NCBI GenBank assembly: GCA_016808115.1
Contig: JAEQBH010007358.1
Span: forward strand, 265,903 to 329,902
From: Tetrastigma voinierianum
Taxonomy: Eukaryota > Streptophyta > Magnoliopsida > Vitales > Vitaceae
Direction of reading: 5' to 3'
Length of the DNA: 64,000 bases
Below the pieces are notes generated by a model. It saw only the letters and a list, made by a program, of their open reading frames with translations. It was not told the DNA's origin and did not search any database. A program made the position numbers and the translations under genes. Numbering within the stretch: position 1 is the first letter of the stretch; each line of letters begins with the position of its first letter. Of this stretch, positions 62,843-64,000 are shown piece after piece.

Positions 62843-63807
62843 CTAATTTTGGATAGTAAATAATATATGAATTGTAGGTCGCAATCTTTGGCTGTCAAAC
62901 AATAAAATCTAAGGGTTGAAATATCATCATAAAACTAAATCGGACTAAGAAAAGTAAATCAACAGAAATACTATAAGAGTTGCAACAGAAATGGCCAGGA
63001 AATTTCGATTGGAATAAAAATAAAAGCTGCATGATCAATCTATTAAATGGAAGAAAAATGCCATCAAGATTAGAGGTGTACTTAAGCATTTTTTATTAAC
63101 AGATTCACATCCAGGAGTCTAACTCTTCCATTAGCATCACAGCATCAATAACACAAGGTTGTAGCTGTTAAACAGAGAATTAAAACATGGTCCACTTTCC
63201 TACAAGATGCACATAGCATACCTTGTTGTAATAAAGACAAAATGAACAATTTTACAAGAATCTAGACCCTAAACAATTAGATCAAATTATAAGAATATAT
63301 CACAACATGATCATTAAAGATCTGATGGATGTAGAAACAGATGTTCTAGTAAGGGTACAAATTCAATATCTTCCAGCAGATTTCCAGTAAAGAGTACAGA
63401 AATTCACACTCTAGAGAGATTCACTGACAAAACAAAAGAAAAAAAAACTATAAGGAGCAAGAGTAAGGATGAAAATAAAAATACTTTACAATAACATAGA
63501 AATTAAACTTAATCAAGTACATTCTCTCTTTTAAGTGAGGGTTTTCTGAATGCAATAACAAAAAAGTGAAAAAACAATTACCTCCAGTAGGACTAACGGT
63601 AAAAGCTCCATGGTACTCTTAGATAATAAGAAAATAAATACCAAATAAATCAAACTCAAGAAGTCTTGTTTTTCACTTTTTCTTATTTTTTTTAACAAGT
63701 CAAGCTCAAACAAGCTATTGACTGTGAGATTGTTAGATGGAGTTTGCACCAGATGGCATTTATATAAATTAAGAATGTAGATGATGCTGACAACACCGAG
63801 AGATACA
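62843..63807. other. Upstream SEC8 intron/flank, no further exon identified
   Basis: The next SEC8 exon (family RLRPTIHEIITSK) was looked for on the minus strand. A block at about 63110-63175 after TTTAACAG has slight resemblance but is too weak to call. Confidence 0.4.
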
Positions 63808-63950
63808 GAAAATCATAAATAATTCGAGTTTTGAAATTTCATTCATAATCTAAGACATCTTCATGCCAATATCAGAGATCTGAGAAAATCATAAATAATT
63901 CGAGGTTTGAAATTTCATTCACAAAATCTAAGACATCTTCATGCCAATAT
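63808..63950. repeat. 76-base-spaced direct repeat
   Basis: Two copies of a 65-67-base unit starting GAAAATCATAAATAATTCGAG at 63808 and 63884, both ending ATGCCAATAT, differing by a 2-base indel and a substitution or so, separated by 11 bases. Confidence 0.9.
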
Positions 63951-64000
63951 ATTGAATTATGCTTCTAGACTTTGACAAGCAAGAGTGATGAAAATTAGGG

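Noticed and set aside
63110..63175. Possible additional SEC8 exon after TTTAACAG
   Set aside because: Only two or three residues agree with the expected segment; too weak.
1..64000. CRISPR arrays, rRNA, tRNA genes, bacterial-type operons
   Set aside because: None seen; the tRNA-like strings are retrotransposon primer-binding sites, and the genome is a plant's.

Overview
This window reads as a gene-poor, transposon-rich stretch of a dicot nuclear genome. The best-preserved host sequences are a CC-NBS-LRR resistance gene, the 3' two thirds of the exocyst subunit SEC8, and an armadillo-repeat kinesin fragment. From memory they look closest to grapevine (Vitaceae) proteins; that assignment is inference and was not searched. 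No host gene in the window reads through intact. All carry single-base frameshifts and stops, so this is essentially a graveyard of genes and transposons, or a poorly polished assembly.

Layout. 1-4.1 kb: diverged LTR-type repeats and a probable solo LTR bounded by TGTGACACC/GGTGTCACA. 4.8-10.4 kb: a decayed Mutator-like element, with a MULE transposase containing a SWIM finger, a downstream plant mobile domain (PMD) gene, and a short tandem repeat. 10.5-12.5 kb: a LINE 3' end next to a duplicated copy of the last SEC8 exons. 13.4-15.1 kb: exons of an ARK-type kinesin tail. 15.6-19.6 kb: a near full-length but frameshifted CNL resistance gene. 21.0-24.2 kb: a second copy of the LINE plus SEC8 3'-end arrangement, this one continuous with the rest of SEC8.

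From 23.7 to 62.8 kb the minus strand holds a SEC8 pseudogene, recognised exon by exon (16 exons). Its N-terminal exons are not seen and may lie beyond the window. One intron, between exons at 58.1 kb and 32.8 kb, holds a 23-kb nest of insertions. The outermost is a short-LTR Copia element (32.80-56.22 kb, minus). Inside its reverse transcriptase sits a solo-LTR-like insert of about 1.6 kb. Inside that is a second short-LTR Copia element (35.193-52.834 kb, minus), proved by two 153-bp LTRs, a primer-binding site, a polypurine tract and a perfect 5-bp target duplication GCTAT. Inside the second Copia lie a hAT-like DNA transposon (about 38.76-46.65 kb) and a third Copia on the plus strand (47.38-52.20 kb). 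Other SEC8 introns contain LINE debris, a non-autonomous DNA element with GGCGCCTCG-type ends, and microsatellites.
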